DNA from: JABCPE02 sp963509715
GTDB lineage: Bacteria; Bacteroidota; Bacteroidia; Flavobacteriales; Weeksellaceae
DNA length: 59,503 bases
Reading direction: 5' to 3'
Assembly: GCA_963509715.1 (NCBI GenBank)
Contig: CAUPCB010000007.1
Location: 1 to 59,503 of the forward strand
Shown here: piece after piece, positions 41,582 through 50,595 of the stretch
How the letters are laid out: every line of letters starts with the position of its first letter
Position numbering within the stretch: position 1 is the first letter of the stretch
The notes under the pieces: generated by a model
The model's database searches: none
Seen by the model: only the letters and a program-made list of their open reading frames with translations
What the model was told of the DNA's origin: nothing
Program-made: the position numbers and the translations under genes

Positions 41582-44149
41582 TTAGAAAGAACTTGTGGAT
41601 TGTGGGAAGCTCTGAGTTTTGTATTTTAAAGCATCTCTTAGGATATTGGCTTTAATTCCGATAAAGAAATCATACACCTTGTACTGTCCGATAGGCACCC
41701 AGTTGAAAGTAATCGTAAAACTTCTTTGGTCTCGTGCAAAGCCTAATCTGGAGTACGAGAAAGCTTTATTTACTAAGTCATAATGGGCGCTTCCCGTGAT
41801 ATTCCAGTAAGGCGTGAGTTTTATAGAACCATTCAGCCCGATGGATGCTGTGCGATCTCCATATCTCTTTGCAGAGTTGTTATAGGAATAGTTTGCGGTG
41901 ATGCTCATCGTCCAGTCTTGGTCAAAACGAGCGTAGTTATCATCATCGAAATGGTAAGCTTCCATCATGGCGTAGCCCTTTTTCTGATATGTTTTTTTCT
42001 CTTTGTTTTTTGGTTTTAAAATTTCGTGGAGTGATAGATTTGCTCCTAAATTAAAATACTGCAGTCTGAAATTCCCAATTTTGTCAAGTCTTGTTCCTAT
42101 TTCAGAACCTGGTGTAAATGCTATTTTATAAGGGTCAAACGATGCATTGTAATTTAGACTTAATTTATTATTAAAGAACGAATTCTGAGCATTGATGTTG
42201 ATATACGACCACTTAAAGGTAGGTGCAGCAGCATTGTAGCTGAAATTCACTCCAATGTTTTCAAAAAGCTTTATTTTCGTTACTCCTGTAGAATCTTTCT
42301 TTGAAAGAACTTTCATTTCAATATTATTATTAAAATTAAAAGTAACTGATTTTGAAAGACCTGCACTAGGAGAGCCATAGACTCCGTTTTCAAAAATAGA
42401 ATATGAAATAGGGTTTCCTGTGGCGTCTATGTATTTTTGATAATATCCCCAGCTTTCATTGCTGAAATCAGGATTGTAGGAGAAACCAATGCTCGGCGTG
42501 AAGACATGCCTTACCGCTTGGATTTTGCTGTTTTTCCCAAATTTAAGCATTCCGTAGAGCGTAGTCTGCACGGAAGCACTTGTATTAAAGGTGCTAAATC
42601 CAGTGATGCTCTTTACATCCGTGGTTTCTATGGCGTTGGTAGCAGAGTTGTAGTTTTTTCTAATGGTTTTATTTGTCAAAACATTATCTGCGGATGCGGA
42701 TAGTGACAGGTTGAAATATCGCAAAAATGTAGTGGTGGTGCTGAATGTAGATACATTTCTAGCTCCGTATTTCATTTTGTCCCACATGGTTTTTGTGAAC
42801 ATTTCGTTTTGCTGGGCATTAACTTCATTTCTGAAATCAAATTTAGTATTTACAGTGATGTTTTCTATTAGCCCTTTTCTTACGCCATCTTTAGCTTTGA
42901 ATAGATAAAACTGATTTACACTCGCGGTGAGGGATGGAAGCCTCAAATTGGTTAATCCAGTAGAAAAATTCTGTGAATAGGTAAGGTTTCCAGTAAGTGT
43001 TACAGGTAGATTTAGAAATCTTTTAGTAAGCGTAATGGACGAGTTCTGCTGGGCATTTAGCACATCTTGATTGAATATATAAGAGTTGTTGATATTATTA
43101 TTATAAAATCGGTTACTTACAATATCCACAGAAGCAGATAGTTGCAGGAAAGGATTGGCTTTTGCATCTTGCTGATGAGACCAATATATTCTGTAAGTGC
43201 TTGATTTTGAATAAGAATCAAGACCTTTTATTCCTCTTATGGTGGTTCCTATATCACCGCGGAAAGTACCGCTGTATTTATAGTTTTTCTTGTAATTGAC
43301 CTCTGGGCGGATGTTCCAGCTTCCTTTGGTGTAGTAGTCAGTGAGTATTTTTAGGTCAAAATGTTTCCCCAAAGGCTGGTAATATCCTAAACCATTCAGA
43401 TAAAATCCTACATCAGCTCTTTCCCCAAAACTAGGAATGATAAGCCCTGCACTTCTTTTCTCGGTGAAAGGCAGGATAGCGAACGGAAGAGCCAAAGGCG
43501 TAGGAACCTGCTCTATGTAAAGCTGAATAGGACCTGTAACCACTTTCCCTGAATTTTTCCCTTTGACAAGTTTTAGGATGGGAGCGGATAGATGGTAGTC
43601 AGGAAGAGTATCTTTTTTAGCTCTGAATAATTCATCAGTTGTAAAGAAGCCCCTTCTCATGTAGAATACAGAGTCGTTTACTTTCTTGGTCTTTTCGGCT
43701 ACGATAGCCCCTTCGTTTTCCTCTGTTCTAGCGTTGTAGGCTATGGCTTGTTTGGTTTTATAGTTGTAGCTTACCTCGTTGTATTCGTATTTTTTGCCGC
43801 CCTGTGTGGCCACGGCAGGTTTGGTTATTTTTCCCGAAGAATCCACCATTCCCCTTGCAAAAATAGTTCCTCCTTCCCAGTCTATGCTGATGTAGTCAGC
43901 CTCTATCTGCATATCCTGATAGTTTATCTGGGCGTTTTTGTTAAGGAAAGTCATTTTTTTCTCAACATCAAAACGGCTGTTTTCTGCTTTGCTGAGCAAT
44001 ATGTCTTCTAATTGTTCGTTTACTACAACGACAGTATCTTTTTTTCCTTTATTTTCTTCAATGTTTTTAGGGTTTGTTTGTGCTAAAAAATTGTTAAAAA
44101 TTAGGATAATTAAGATTTGTACGGTAAATTTGAACTTTTTATTTATCAA
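41582..44149 (-). CDS. lptD: LPS-assembly outer-membrane protein LptD-like
   Basis: The 855-residue protein has a signal peptide, an OstA-like N-terminal beta domain (about 60-200; MQIEADYISIDWEGGTIFA), and a large C-terminal beta-barrel with many aromatic strands (VNYKKNYKYSGTFRGDIGTT, and the late region FTITFNWVPIGQYKVYDFF). It inserts lipopolysaccharide in the outer membrane with LptE. The only plausible start is a TTG at 44149: no ATG opens the frame before its upstream stop at 44183, and a TATTTTTG promoter element lies at 44169-44176. It is divergent from the amidase gene, a common flavobacterial arrangement. Confidence 0.88.
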   Translation of the reverse strand: MINKKFKFTVQILIILIFNNFLAQTNPKNIEENKGKKDTVVVVNEQLEDILLSKAENSRFDVEKKMTFLNKNAQINYQDMQIEADYISIDWEGGTIFARGMVDSSGKITKPAVATQGGKKYEYNEVSYNYKTKQAIAYNARTEENEGAIVAEKTKKVNDSVFYMRRGFFTTDELFRAKKDTLPDYHLSAPILKLVKGKNSGKVVTGPIQLYIEQVPTPLALPFAILPFTEKRSAGLIIPSFGERADVGFYLNGLGYYQPLGKHFDLKILTDYYTKGSWNIRPEVNYKKNYKYSGTFRGDIGTTIRGIKGLDSYSKSSTYRIYWSHQQDAKANPFLQLSASVDIVSNRFYNNNINNSYIFNQDVLNAQQNSSITLTKRFLNLPVTLTGNLTYSQNFSTGLTNLRLPSLTASVNQFYLFKAKDGVRKGLIENITVNTKFDFRNEVNAQQNEMFTKTMWDKMKYGARNVSTFSTTTTFLRYFNLSLSASADNVLTNKTIRKNYNSATNAIETTDVKSITGFSTFNTSASVQTTLYGMLKFGKNSKIQAVRHVFTPSIGFSYNPDFSNESWGYYQKYIDATGNPISYSIFENGVYGSPSAGLSKSVTFNFNNNIEMKVLSKKDSTGVTKIKLFENIGVNFSYNAAAPTFKWSYININAQNSFFNNKLSLNYNASFDPYKIAFTPGSEIGTRLDKIGNFRLQYFNLGANLSLHEILKPKNKEKKTYQKKGYAMMEAYHFDDDNYARFDQDWTMSITANYSYNNSAKRYGDRTASIGLNGSIKLTPYWNITGSAHYDLVNKAFSYSRLGFARDQRSFTITFNWVPIGQYKVYDFFIGIKANILRDALKYKTQSFPQSTSSF

Positions 44150-44190
44150 TGGTAAGATTTTAATGCCCCAAAAATAATAATTTTAAACAG

Positions 44191-45465
44191 ATGAGAATAA
44201 ATAAATTTTTAATAAGAGCAACTTTAACAGTAATTTTAACATTATTTTTCATCCCAGTCTATGCCCAGAAGAAAAAGTTTACCGTTATTTTAGATGCAGG
44301 TCATGGTGGTCAGGATATTGGAGCTACGCGGTCGTATTCAGAACTGGGAAAACTAAATGAAAAAGACATAACCCTTGCTGTGACTCTTTTGGTAGGAGAG
44401 AAGTTGGAAAAAAATAAAGATTTTAAAGTTATATATACCAGAAAAACAGATTCTTATCCATCATTGACAGAACGAACTAATTTGGCTAATAAAAATAAGG
44501 CAGACTTATTCGTTTCTATGCATTGTAATTCTTCCAGAGGAACAGAAGCTTACGGCACAGAGACTTTTGTACAAGGACCAAACCAAAACAAAGAAAACTT
44601 AGAAGTAGCAAAAGCTGAGAACGATGTAATCTATCTTGATGAGCAGGATAGAGAAACCTTTGCTTCTTATGACCCGAATTCTCCTGAATCTCTGATTGCT
44701 CTAAAAATTCAACAAAGTAAATACCTAGAAAGCAGCCTTTTGATAGGTAGTTTTGTGGAAGAAAATTTCGTAAATAAAGACAAAAGATTTTCAAGAGGAG
44801 TGAAACAGCAGAACCTACATGTCCTTCGTAGAAATGCCATGCCATCTATACTCATAGAAATGGGCTTTATTAGTAATTATAATGATGCTCAATATATGGC
44901 AAGTGCTCAAGGGCAAAAAGAAATGGCTGAGTCCATCTATCAGGCTATTGTAAGCTACAAGAAAAGACTGGATAGAAATGTAAAAGCAGAGCCAGTAAAA
45001 GAACCAGAAAAACCAATGAAAACGGACAGCCGTATCCTGCTGATGAGTTCTGTAACCAAATATAATGAAGGAGACCCTGCATTCAGAGGGCTGAAATATA
45101 TTTTGACCATAAAAGAGGGTTCTATGTATAGATATTATTACAGCACGACTAATTATGCATCTATACGAGATGAAAATTTAAAGACAGCTAAAGATGCTGG
45201 ATTTAAAAACGCTACGGTAGTTAATTTTACACCTGACCAAAAGTTATCACAAGGTTATTATACTATAGAATTAGCCGCTTCACCATCAAGGCTGCCAAAA
45301 GATTCTCCTGTAAATAAAATTCCTGATGTCAAAAGAGAAAAAATAGGAGATACACATTACTATACTGCAGGAAATGTAAAAACCCTTGAAGAAGCCGTAA
45401 AACTGAGAAAGCAGATGGAGGAAAAAGGTATAAAAAATCCCGTGATTCAAAAAAATAATAAATAA
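44191..45465 (+). CDS. N-acetylmuramoyl-L-alanine amidase (Amidase_3)
   Basis: The 424-residue protein has a signal peptide (cleavage after VYAQ) and an Amidase_3 zinc hydrolase domain: LDAGHGGQDIGA near 34-45 with the first metal His, the SMHCNSS block near 109-115 with a second, and PSILIEMGFISNYNDA near 217-232 with the catalytic Glu. A long insert (about 120-190) is typical of AmiC-like Bacteroidota forms. The tail (about 380-424) looks SPOR-like. It cleaves the stem peptide from MurNAc and splits septal wall. Confidence 0.93.
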   Translation: MRINKFLIRATLTVILTLFFIPVYAQKKKFTVILDAGHGGQDIGATRSYSELGKLNEKDITLAVTLLVGEKLEKNKDFKVIYTRKTDSYPSLTERTNLANKNKADLFVSMHCNSSRGTEAYGTETFVQGPNQNKENLEVAKAENDVIYLDEQDRETFASYDPNSPESLIALKIQQSKYLESSLLIGSFVEENFVNKDKRFSRGVKQQNLHVLRRNAMPSILIEMGFISNYNDAQYMASAQGQKEMAESIYQAIVSYKKRLDRNVKAEPVKEPEKPMKTDSRILLMSSVTKYNEGDPAFRGLKYILTIKEGSMYRYYYSTTNYASIRDENLKTAKDAGFKNATVVNFTPDQKLSQGYYTIELAASPSRLPKDSPVNKIPDVKREKIGDTHYYTAGNVKTLEEAVKLRKQMEEKGIKNPVIQKNNK

Positions 45466-45480
45466 TTTTTCAAAAAAAAT

Positions 45481-45510
45481 TTGGTGGGATAAAAAAAGTT
45501 AGTATATTTG
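45481..45510 (+). promoter_or_regulatory. Promoter of the tRNA-Glu/rpsT unit
   Basis: TTG (45481-45483), 19-bp spacer, TATATTTG (45503-45510), 18 bp before the first tRNA. It can drive both tRNAs and rpsT up to the terminator at 46005. Confidence 0.7.
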
Positions 45511-45528
45511 CAAACGCAAAAAACAGTT

Positions 45529-45600
45529 GGCCCGTTCGTCTATCGGTTAGGACTCAAGATTTTCATTCTTGCAAGAGGGGTTCGATTCCCCTACGGGCTA
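45529..45600 (+). tRNA. tRNA-Glu (anticodon TTC), copy 1
   Basis: 72 nt: acceptor arm GGCCCGT pairs with ACGGGCT (one G-U at the end), anticodon stem CAAGA/TCTTG around loop TTTTCAT, so anticodon TTC. T arm GAGGGGTTCGATTCCCC is standard. CCA is not encoded. Confidence 0.97.
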
Positions 45601-45659
45601 CTTTTTAAATTTAAAATAGTAGTAGTAATAAATTTACTTTGTAAAATATTTAAAAAATT

Positions 45660-45914
45660 ATGGCAAATCACAAGTCAGCATTAAAAAGAATTAGACAGTC
45701 TGAAAAAAGAAGAGTGAGAAACAGATACTATCATAAAACTGCTAGAACAGCTATGAAAGTATTAAGAAATGAAGAAAGTAAAGCTGTTGCTTTAGAACAA
45801 TTACCAAAAGTAGTTTCTTTGTTGGATAAATTAGTAAAAAGAAATATCATCCACAAAAACAAAGCAGCTAATTTGAAGAGTAAATTAACAAAACATGTTA
45901 ATAAATTAGCATAA
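45660..45914 (+). CDS. rpsT: 30S ribosomal protein S20
   Basis: The 84-residue basic protein has the bS20 pattern: ANHKSALKRIRQSEKRRVRN at its start and KAANLKSKLTKHVNKLA at its end. It binds 16S rRNA early in 30S assembly. It lies between two identical tRNA-Glu genes, 59 bp after the first and 12 bp before the second, with no terminator between, so the three are probably one transcript processed by RNase P and Z. Confidence 0.97.
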   Translation: MANHKSALKRIRQSEKRRVRNRYYHKTARTAMKVLRNEESKAVALEQLPKVVSLLDKLVKRNIIHKNKAANLKSKLTKHVNKLA

Positions 45915-45926
45915 GAAAGTATAGTT

Positions 45927-45998
45927 GGCCCGTTCGTCTATCGGTTAGGACTCAAGATTTTCATTCTTGCAAGAGGGGTTCGATTCCCCTACGGGCTA
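45927..45998 (+). tRNA. tRNA-Glu (anticodon TTC), copy 2
   Basis: Identical over 72 nt to the copy at 45529-45600. The identity extends to about 76 bp (45924-45999), including AGTT-side and C flanks. A terminator follows 6 bp later. Confidence 0.97.
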
Positions 45999-46004
45999 CA
46001 AAAG

Positions 46005-46034
46005 AAAGACCTTTGGTAACTATCAAAGGTCTTT
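46005..46034 (+). terminator. Intrinsic terminator of the tRNA-Glu/rpsT unit
   Basis: Perfect 11-bp stem AAAGACCTTTG / CAAAGGTCTTT with an 8-nt loop and a T run. Confidence 0.88.
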
Positions 46035-46086
46035 TTTGTTACTTTTATCAGTGTGTTTTTTAGAATAACGAATATCCTTTTATGTG

Positions 46087-47502
46087 ATGAAAGTAAATCT
46101 TACACAGAATAAAAATCTAAAAATATTCAAAATAATTTCTCAGGTCGCCCATGATAGAGGGCAGTCTGTCTATGTTGTCGGTGGGTATGTCCGAGATTTG
46201 CTGCTTGGTAGAAAATCTCCTACAGATATAGATTTTGTAACGGAAAGCAGTGGAATAGAACTGGCACAAGCTGTTGCAAAAAGCATCAATCCTGAAACTA
46301 AAGTTTCTATTTTCAAAACTTATGGGACAGCGATGTTTCGTTATGAAAATTTAGAACTAGAATTTGTGGGTGCAAGAAAGGAAAGCTACAGTGCTGACAG
46401 TCGAAATCCTCAAGTGGAACAAGGAACATTAGAAGATGACCAAAAACGCAGAGATTTTACGGTAAATGCGATGGCGATTTCTCTTAATAAAGATAATTTT
46501 GGGGAACTTATAGACCCATTTAACGGAATGGAGGACATGGAGCAGAAGATACTTCGAACTCCATTAGAACCAGTCCAAACCTACTCAGATGACCCTTTGA
46601 GAATGATGCGTGCCATTAGATTTGCTTCTACACTTGGTTTTTCAATAGAGCAAAAATCATTGGAAGCCATAGAAAAAGAAGCGAAAAGAATAGAAATAAT
46701 CACTGTGGAGCGGATAATGGTGGAGTTTAACAAAATCATGCTGTCTGAAAAACCTTCCGTAGGGCTGGAAATTATGAAAAAAATAGGGCTTTTGGATATT
46801 GTTTTGCCAGAGCTCACAGCATTAGAAGGGATAGAAGAAGTAGAAGGGCAAAAGCATAAAGATAATTTCTGGCATACGCTGGAAGTGGTGGATAACATCT
46901 CAAAAAACACGGATAATCTTTGGCTCAGATGGGCAGCATTATTGCATGATGTGGGCAAAGCTCCGACAAAAAAATATGTGAAAGGAACAGGATGGACATT
47001 CCACGGGCATGAGTTTTTAGGGTCAAAAATGGTGAAAACTATTTTCCAGAGGCTGAAACTTCCATTAGGAAAGGATATGAAATATGTTCAAAAAATGGTG
47101 AAATTGTCTTCTAGACCGATTGCGCTGATTTCAGATGATGTTTCGGATAGTGCGCTGCGCAGGATGTTGTTTGATGCAGGAGAGGATTTAGAGGATTTGT
47201 TTACCCTTTGTAAAGCTGATATCACAACAAAAAATTCTTACAAACAGGAAAAATTCAAGAAGAATTTCGAATATGTGGCGAAAAAAATAAAGGAAGTAGA
47301 GGAAAAAGACCATGTAAGAAATTTTCAGCCGCCAATAACAGGTGAGGAGATTATGCAGATGTTTAATATGAAGCCTGGCAGAGAGATAGGAATTTTGAAG
47401 GAAAGAGTAAAAGAGGCTGTTTTAGAAGGAGAAATTCCTAATGAGCATGAAGCCGCAAAAGAATTAGTAATACAAGAAGCAAAAAAAATTGGACTTATCT
47501 AA
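46087..47502 (+). CDS. cca: CCA-adding tRNA nucleotidyltransferase with HD domain
   Basis: The 471-residue protein has a class II nucleotidyltransferase head: VYVVGGYVRDLLLGRKSPTDIDFV near 22-45 in two blocks, with catalytic DID, RRDFTVNAMAIS near 122-133 and DPLRMMRAIRFA near 165-176. A C-terminal HD domain follows (HDVGKAPTK near 289-297). None of the tRNAs here encodes CCA, so this enzyme (or a pair) must add it. Poly(A) polymerase is the alternative reading but less likely in this phylum. I start it at the ATG at 46087; a GTG precedes it directly. Confidence 0.92.
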   Translation: MKVNLTQNKNLKIFKIISQVAHDRGQSVYVVGGYVRDLLLGRKSPTDIDFVTESSGIELAQAVAKSINPETKVSIFKTYGTAMFRYENLELEFVGARKESYSADSRNPQVEQGTLEDDQKRRDFTVNAMAISLNKDNFGELIDPFNGMEDMEQKILRTPLEPVQTYSDDPLRMMRAIRFASTLGFSIEQKSLEAIEKEAKRIEIITVERIMVEFNKIMLSEKPSVGLEIMKKIGLLDIVLPELTALEGIEEVEGQKHKDNFWHTLEVVDNISKNTDNLWLRWAALLHDVGKAPTKKYVKGTGWTFHGHEFLGSKMVKTIFQRLKLPLGKDMKYVQKMVKLSSRPIALISDDVSDSALRRMLFDAGEDLEDLFTLCKADITTKNSYKQEKFKKNFEYVAKKIKEVEEKDHVRNFQPPITGEEIMQMFNMKPGREIGILKERVKEAVLEGEIPNEHEAAKELVIQEAKKIGLI

Positions 47503-47511
47503 GCCCAATTT
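47486..47511. terminator. Terminator overlapping the cca stop codon, convergent genes
   Basis: AAATTGG-x-CTTA pairs with TAAG-x-CCAATTT around a 2-nt loop, flanked by A8 and T8 tracts, so it can serve both strands. The cca TAA stop is inside the stem. Confidence 0.7.
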
Positions 47512-47519
47512 TTTTTATT

Positions 47520-48560
47520 TTAATTTTTGTAAAAAGCATTCGTTCCTATTCCCGAAGAGAAAGTTTTTATACGAACTCCCGAAGGAGTGTAGATGCTTAC
47601 TTTACTGGCTTCCTTAAATCCATTGGCATCGGAAATGTATATAAGCCCATCTATCACATTGAATCCATAAAGAGTGGAATATCCGTTTTCTGCAACACTA
47701 AATATGGGGCTGCTTGGAGCGGTGCTGGAAGAAAGTTCCATAGAATATACTCCTGTTCCTTCTGTGAAATAGATGTATCCATTGTCTATTTCGATGTTGT
47801 TAGCATTTTTTATTCCTGTGAGAGTTATCGTATTTGTGAGGTTTCCGCTGGAATTATATTTATAAATATGAGAATCAGGTTCAGTGGCTTTTCCTGCAAT
47901 TACATAGACATCACTGTTGTAGGAAATAGTTTTGTTGATGGCTCCGTTAGGAATAGTGATAGTTCCTGTTACATTATTAGATGAAGAGGAAATGATAGTG
48001 AGTTTGTTTCCTGTCCCAAAACCTGCATTTTGAACAAATACATTGGTTCCAGCAGTTACGATTCTTTCAACAGTATCGCTGCTAGGGATTTTTTTAATTA
48101 AGTTATAATTTTCTGTATTATAAACAGTTACACTTTGTTCTCCGCCATAAGTGCTGTTGGTAACATAGGCCTGATTTCCTACGAAAGTGATGTAACGAGG
48201 ATTTTTTACATCCTGTGTGATTTCGGCTTTTTTCTGGAAAGTATATCTGTCAGTGACGATGATTTTGTTAGAATTATTCATCACAAGATAGGCTTCTCCA
48301 TTGTGGAAATTCACATGCTGGAGGACATCTCCTAGGTTTTCTCCATTCGTAGTTTTGTAGATATCGTTTTTGATGGAGGAAAACCCTCTGCTGATGTAGC
48401 TTAGTTCTGCATTGGGAGTTCCGAATTTACCTTCATTCGCAACGAGAATTCCATTTTCGTGCTTTTCTGCAGGAAGGATAGATTCGGCTTCATCTCGGTT
48501 ACAAGAAACAGCCGTTAGAGCTAAAAGAGCGATAAACCCTGTAATTTTCAAATTTTTCAT
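47520..48560 (-). CDS. Beta-propeller surface lipoprotein of the B12 locus (BtuG-like, DUF5074/YncE type)
   Basis: The 346-residue lipoprotein has lipobox VSC (Cys-20) and then successive beta-propeller blades: GILVANEGKFGTPNAELSY near 37-55, HVNFHNGEAYLVMNNSNKI, NPRYITFVGNQAYVTNSTYG, ERIVTAGTNVFVQNAG and so on. The protein follows the BtuB-like gene by 12 bp under a cobalamin riboswitch. In Bacteroides, BtuG lipoproteins of this build bind B12 very tightly and sit on BtuB as a lid. I infer the same role here from fold and context. Confidence 0.82.
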   Translation of the reverse strand: MKNLKITGFIALLALTAVSCNRDEAESILPAEKHENGILVANEGKFGTPNAELSYISRGFSSIKNDIYKTTNGENLGDVLQHVNFHNGEAYLVMNNSNKIIVTDRYTFQKKAEITQDVKNPRYITFVGNQAYVTNSTYGGEQSVTVYNTENYNLIKKIPSSDTVERIVTAGTNVFVQNAGFGTGNKLTIISSSSNNVTGTITIPNGAINKTISYNSDVYVIAGKATEPDSHIYKYNSSGNLTNTITLTGIKNANNIEIDNGYIYFTEGTGVYSMELSSSTAPSSPIFSVAENGYSTLYGFNVIDGLIYISDANGFKEASKVSIYTPSGVRIKTFSSGIGTNAFYKN

Positions 48561-48572
48561 AGAATGTAATTA

Positions 48573-50393
48573 TTAAAAATTGATATTAAAATTGATATTA
48601 TAATTTCTCAAAGGCAGCGGATAGTAGTTGCTGGTTTTATAGACTTGATTTAGAATATTGTTAATCTTTCCGCCCAGAGTGATGTTTTTCTTTAAATAAA
48701 ACTTAATCCCTGCATTTATGATGGTGTAATGAGGCAGCTGGTAGTTTTTGTTTTCATCAGTCGTTGTGAAAACTTCACTGGTAAACATTCCTTGGATAAA
48801 TAGGTTTAAATACTTGTTTTTCAGTGAAATAAGTCCATTGGCTTTATGCTTTGGGACATAGGAAAGTGATTTGTTTTTTTCTGTGTCTTTGGAGTTGGTA
48901 TAAGCGTAAGAAAGACTTATTTTCAAAGTGTTTCTGCCTATGTTATGGGTATAATCGGCATAAATTTCACCACCAAAGGAGCGAATTTTTTTGCTGTTAA
49001 ATGGCGACCAATATCCAGAAGAAGTGGGCAGCCACTGGATAAGATTTTCTATATCGTTATAAAAAGAAGCAATGTCTATATTTAGACTTTTAAATTTGAA
49101 TAAATGATTGATTTCAAACTGATATGCAGTTTCTGGTTTCAGGTTCAGATTTCCGCCTGGCTGCCAGTATAAATCATTAAAAGTAGGATATCTAAAATTT
49201 TTAGAAGTGTTTAGTTTTAATGAATAATTTTTGGTAAAATCTATACGAGACCCGATGAAAAAAAGATAAGGACTTTCTATATTTTCTACCAAATCTTTTC
49301 TGAGTGAGCCTTCTATATAAAGGCGCGAAAATAGATTTTTACGAGCCGTAATCGCCAGATAACCAGTGTTTCTTTTAGGGTTTATAATTCCAGAGGAATA
49401 TCCCTCGGCGGAATTGTATTGGTATTCACTGATTAGATTTATGCTGAAATTATTAGGCTTTTGATAAGAAAAATCATTGCGGACGAGCCAAGTTTTTCCC
49501 TCTGCGCCATTGCTTTTGGGTAAATTTATATCGTTATAATAATCATATTTTTCACTCAAAAAAGCCAGTTTCAAATCATTATGAAAATTGCCGTAATCGC
49601 TCTGCCAGTTAATCATGGTTTTCAGCCCATCGGTGGAATATTTCGTTTTTGTCTGGCTTTCAGAAAAAACAGGATAATGCTGTAGTCCTGTATTCCACAG
49701 CGAAAACATCGCGATTTTCTGATGGTCATTAAAACGATAGGCAGCAGAAATAGAGTAGTTGTACTGGTGGTAGGCTCCGTTTCTGTTGATGTATTTTTCT
49801 TTTGGGACTTCGTAGTTGTTTTCGCTTTTGGCAAGGGCGGTGTTTAGTTTTACAGAAAAATTATCATTGCTGTAAGCTATTTTTAAGGCTGAATTTAAGG
49901 TATTAAAAGATCCAAACTCCGAGAATAAATTTCCGCCAAACCCTTTTCCGAACTGGATTCTATCATCCAGATGTATCGTTCCACCGATTGCGCCTGTGCC
50001 GTAGGAAATGCTTCCACCACCAGCTTTTACACTGATTTTATCAAAATTGAGAAGTCCAATATTGTTAATATCTCCCTGTCCTAGAAACAAGGAATTGATA
50101 TTGATGCCATTCCAGATGAAAGCTGTCTGCTGCGCTGTTGTCCCACGGAAAGAGGGCGAAGACACCATTCCTCTTCCATTTTCTTTGATGTAGAGAGGTG
50201 TAGAAAACCGAAGGGTTTCCGAAAGATTGCTCGTATTTTTATGAATATTGTCCGAAAGATTGATAACCTTCTGAAAATGTACAGATTCGTTCAGTTTTTT
50301 ATCCGAAATAAAAACTGTATCTATTTTTTTTTCTTGTGCAGCGACAAAGGAAGCGGCTCCCCAAATGATTAGGGAAATATACTTTTTAATCAT
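48573..50393 (-). CDS. btuB: TonB-dependent cobalamin receptor, BtuB-like
   Basis: The 606-residue outer-membrane receptor has a signal peptide (cleavage after FVAA), a TonB-box-like stretch (IDTVFISDKKL), a plug (about 40-150; SPSFRGTTAQQTAFIWNGIN near 78-97, KISVKAGGGSISYGTGAIGG near 117-136) and a barrel ending YNINFNINF. It is compact for a TonB receptor, as BtuB is. A cobalamin riboswitch in its leader makes B12 or a related corrinoid the probable substrate. A GGAGG lies 12 nt before the ATG, unusual here and possibly part of riboswitch control. Confidence 0.9.
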   Translation of the reverse strand: MIKKYISLIIWGAASFVAAQEKKIDTVFISDKKLNESVHFQKVINLSDNIHKNTSNLSETLRFSTPLYIKENGRGMVSSPSFRGTTAQQTAFIWNGININSLFLGQGDINNIGLLNFDKISVKAGGGSISYGTGAIGGTIHLDDRIQFGKGFGGNLFSEFGSFNTLNSALKIAYSNDNFSVKLNTALAKSENNYEVPKEKYINRNGAYHQYNYSISAAYRFNDHQKIAMFSLWNTGLQHYPVFSESQTKTKYSTDGLKTMINWQSDYGNFHNDLKLAFLSEKYDYYNDINLPKSNGAEGKTWLVRNDFSYQKPNNFSINLISEYQYNSAEGYSSGIINPKRNTGYLAITARKNLFSRLYIEGSLRKDLVENIESPYLFFIGSRIDFTKNYSLKLNTSKNFRYPTFNDLYWQPGGNLNLKPETAYQFEINHLFKFKSLNIDIASFYNDIENLIQWLPTSSGYWSPFNSKKIRSFGGEIYADYTHNIGRNTLKISLSYAYTNSKDTEKNKSLSYVPKHKANGLISLKNKYLNLFIQGMFTSEVFTTTDENKNYQLPHYTIINAGIKFYLKKNITLGGKINNILNQVYKTSNYYPLPLRNYNINFNINF

Positions 50394-50427
50394 AATTCTA
50401 CTTTTCCTCCGAAAGTTTTGTTATTAA

Positions 50428-50580
50428 TTTTATATCTGGCAGGTCTCCTGGCTTTTGCATTTCTACGCCTTCCCGCCTAAGCAGTGGCTTTTTTGTAGAA
50501 ACTTTTTTTGCAATTTACAGTTGCGGGGACAGCTCGGGATTTTCGCCCGATTCCCTTTTCATCTATTTCTCAATAGAACC
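50428..50580 (-). promoter_or_regulatory. Cobalamin (AdoCbl-type) riboswitch
   Basis: On the minus strand the conserved blocks come in order: AAAAGGGAAT (about 50550-50560), CCCCGCAACTGT (50517-50528), GCCACTG (50482-50488), GGGAAGGCG (50466-50474) and the B12 box AGCCAGGAGACCTGCC (50438-50453). The B12 box ends 44 bp before the btuB start. No terminator hairpin lies between, so control is probably translational, perhaps by masking GGAGG at about 50406-50410. Confidence 0.95.
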
Positions 50581-50595
50581 AAAATATAATAAAAA

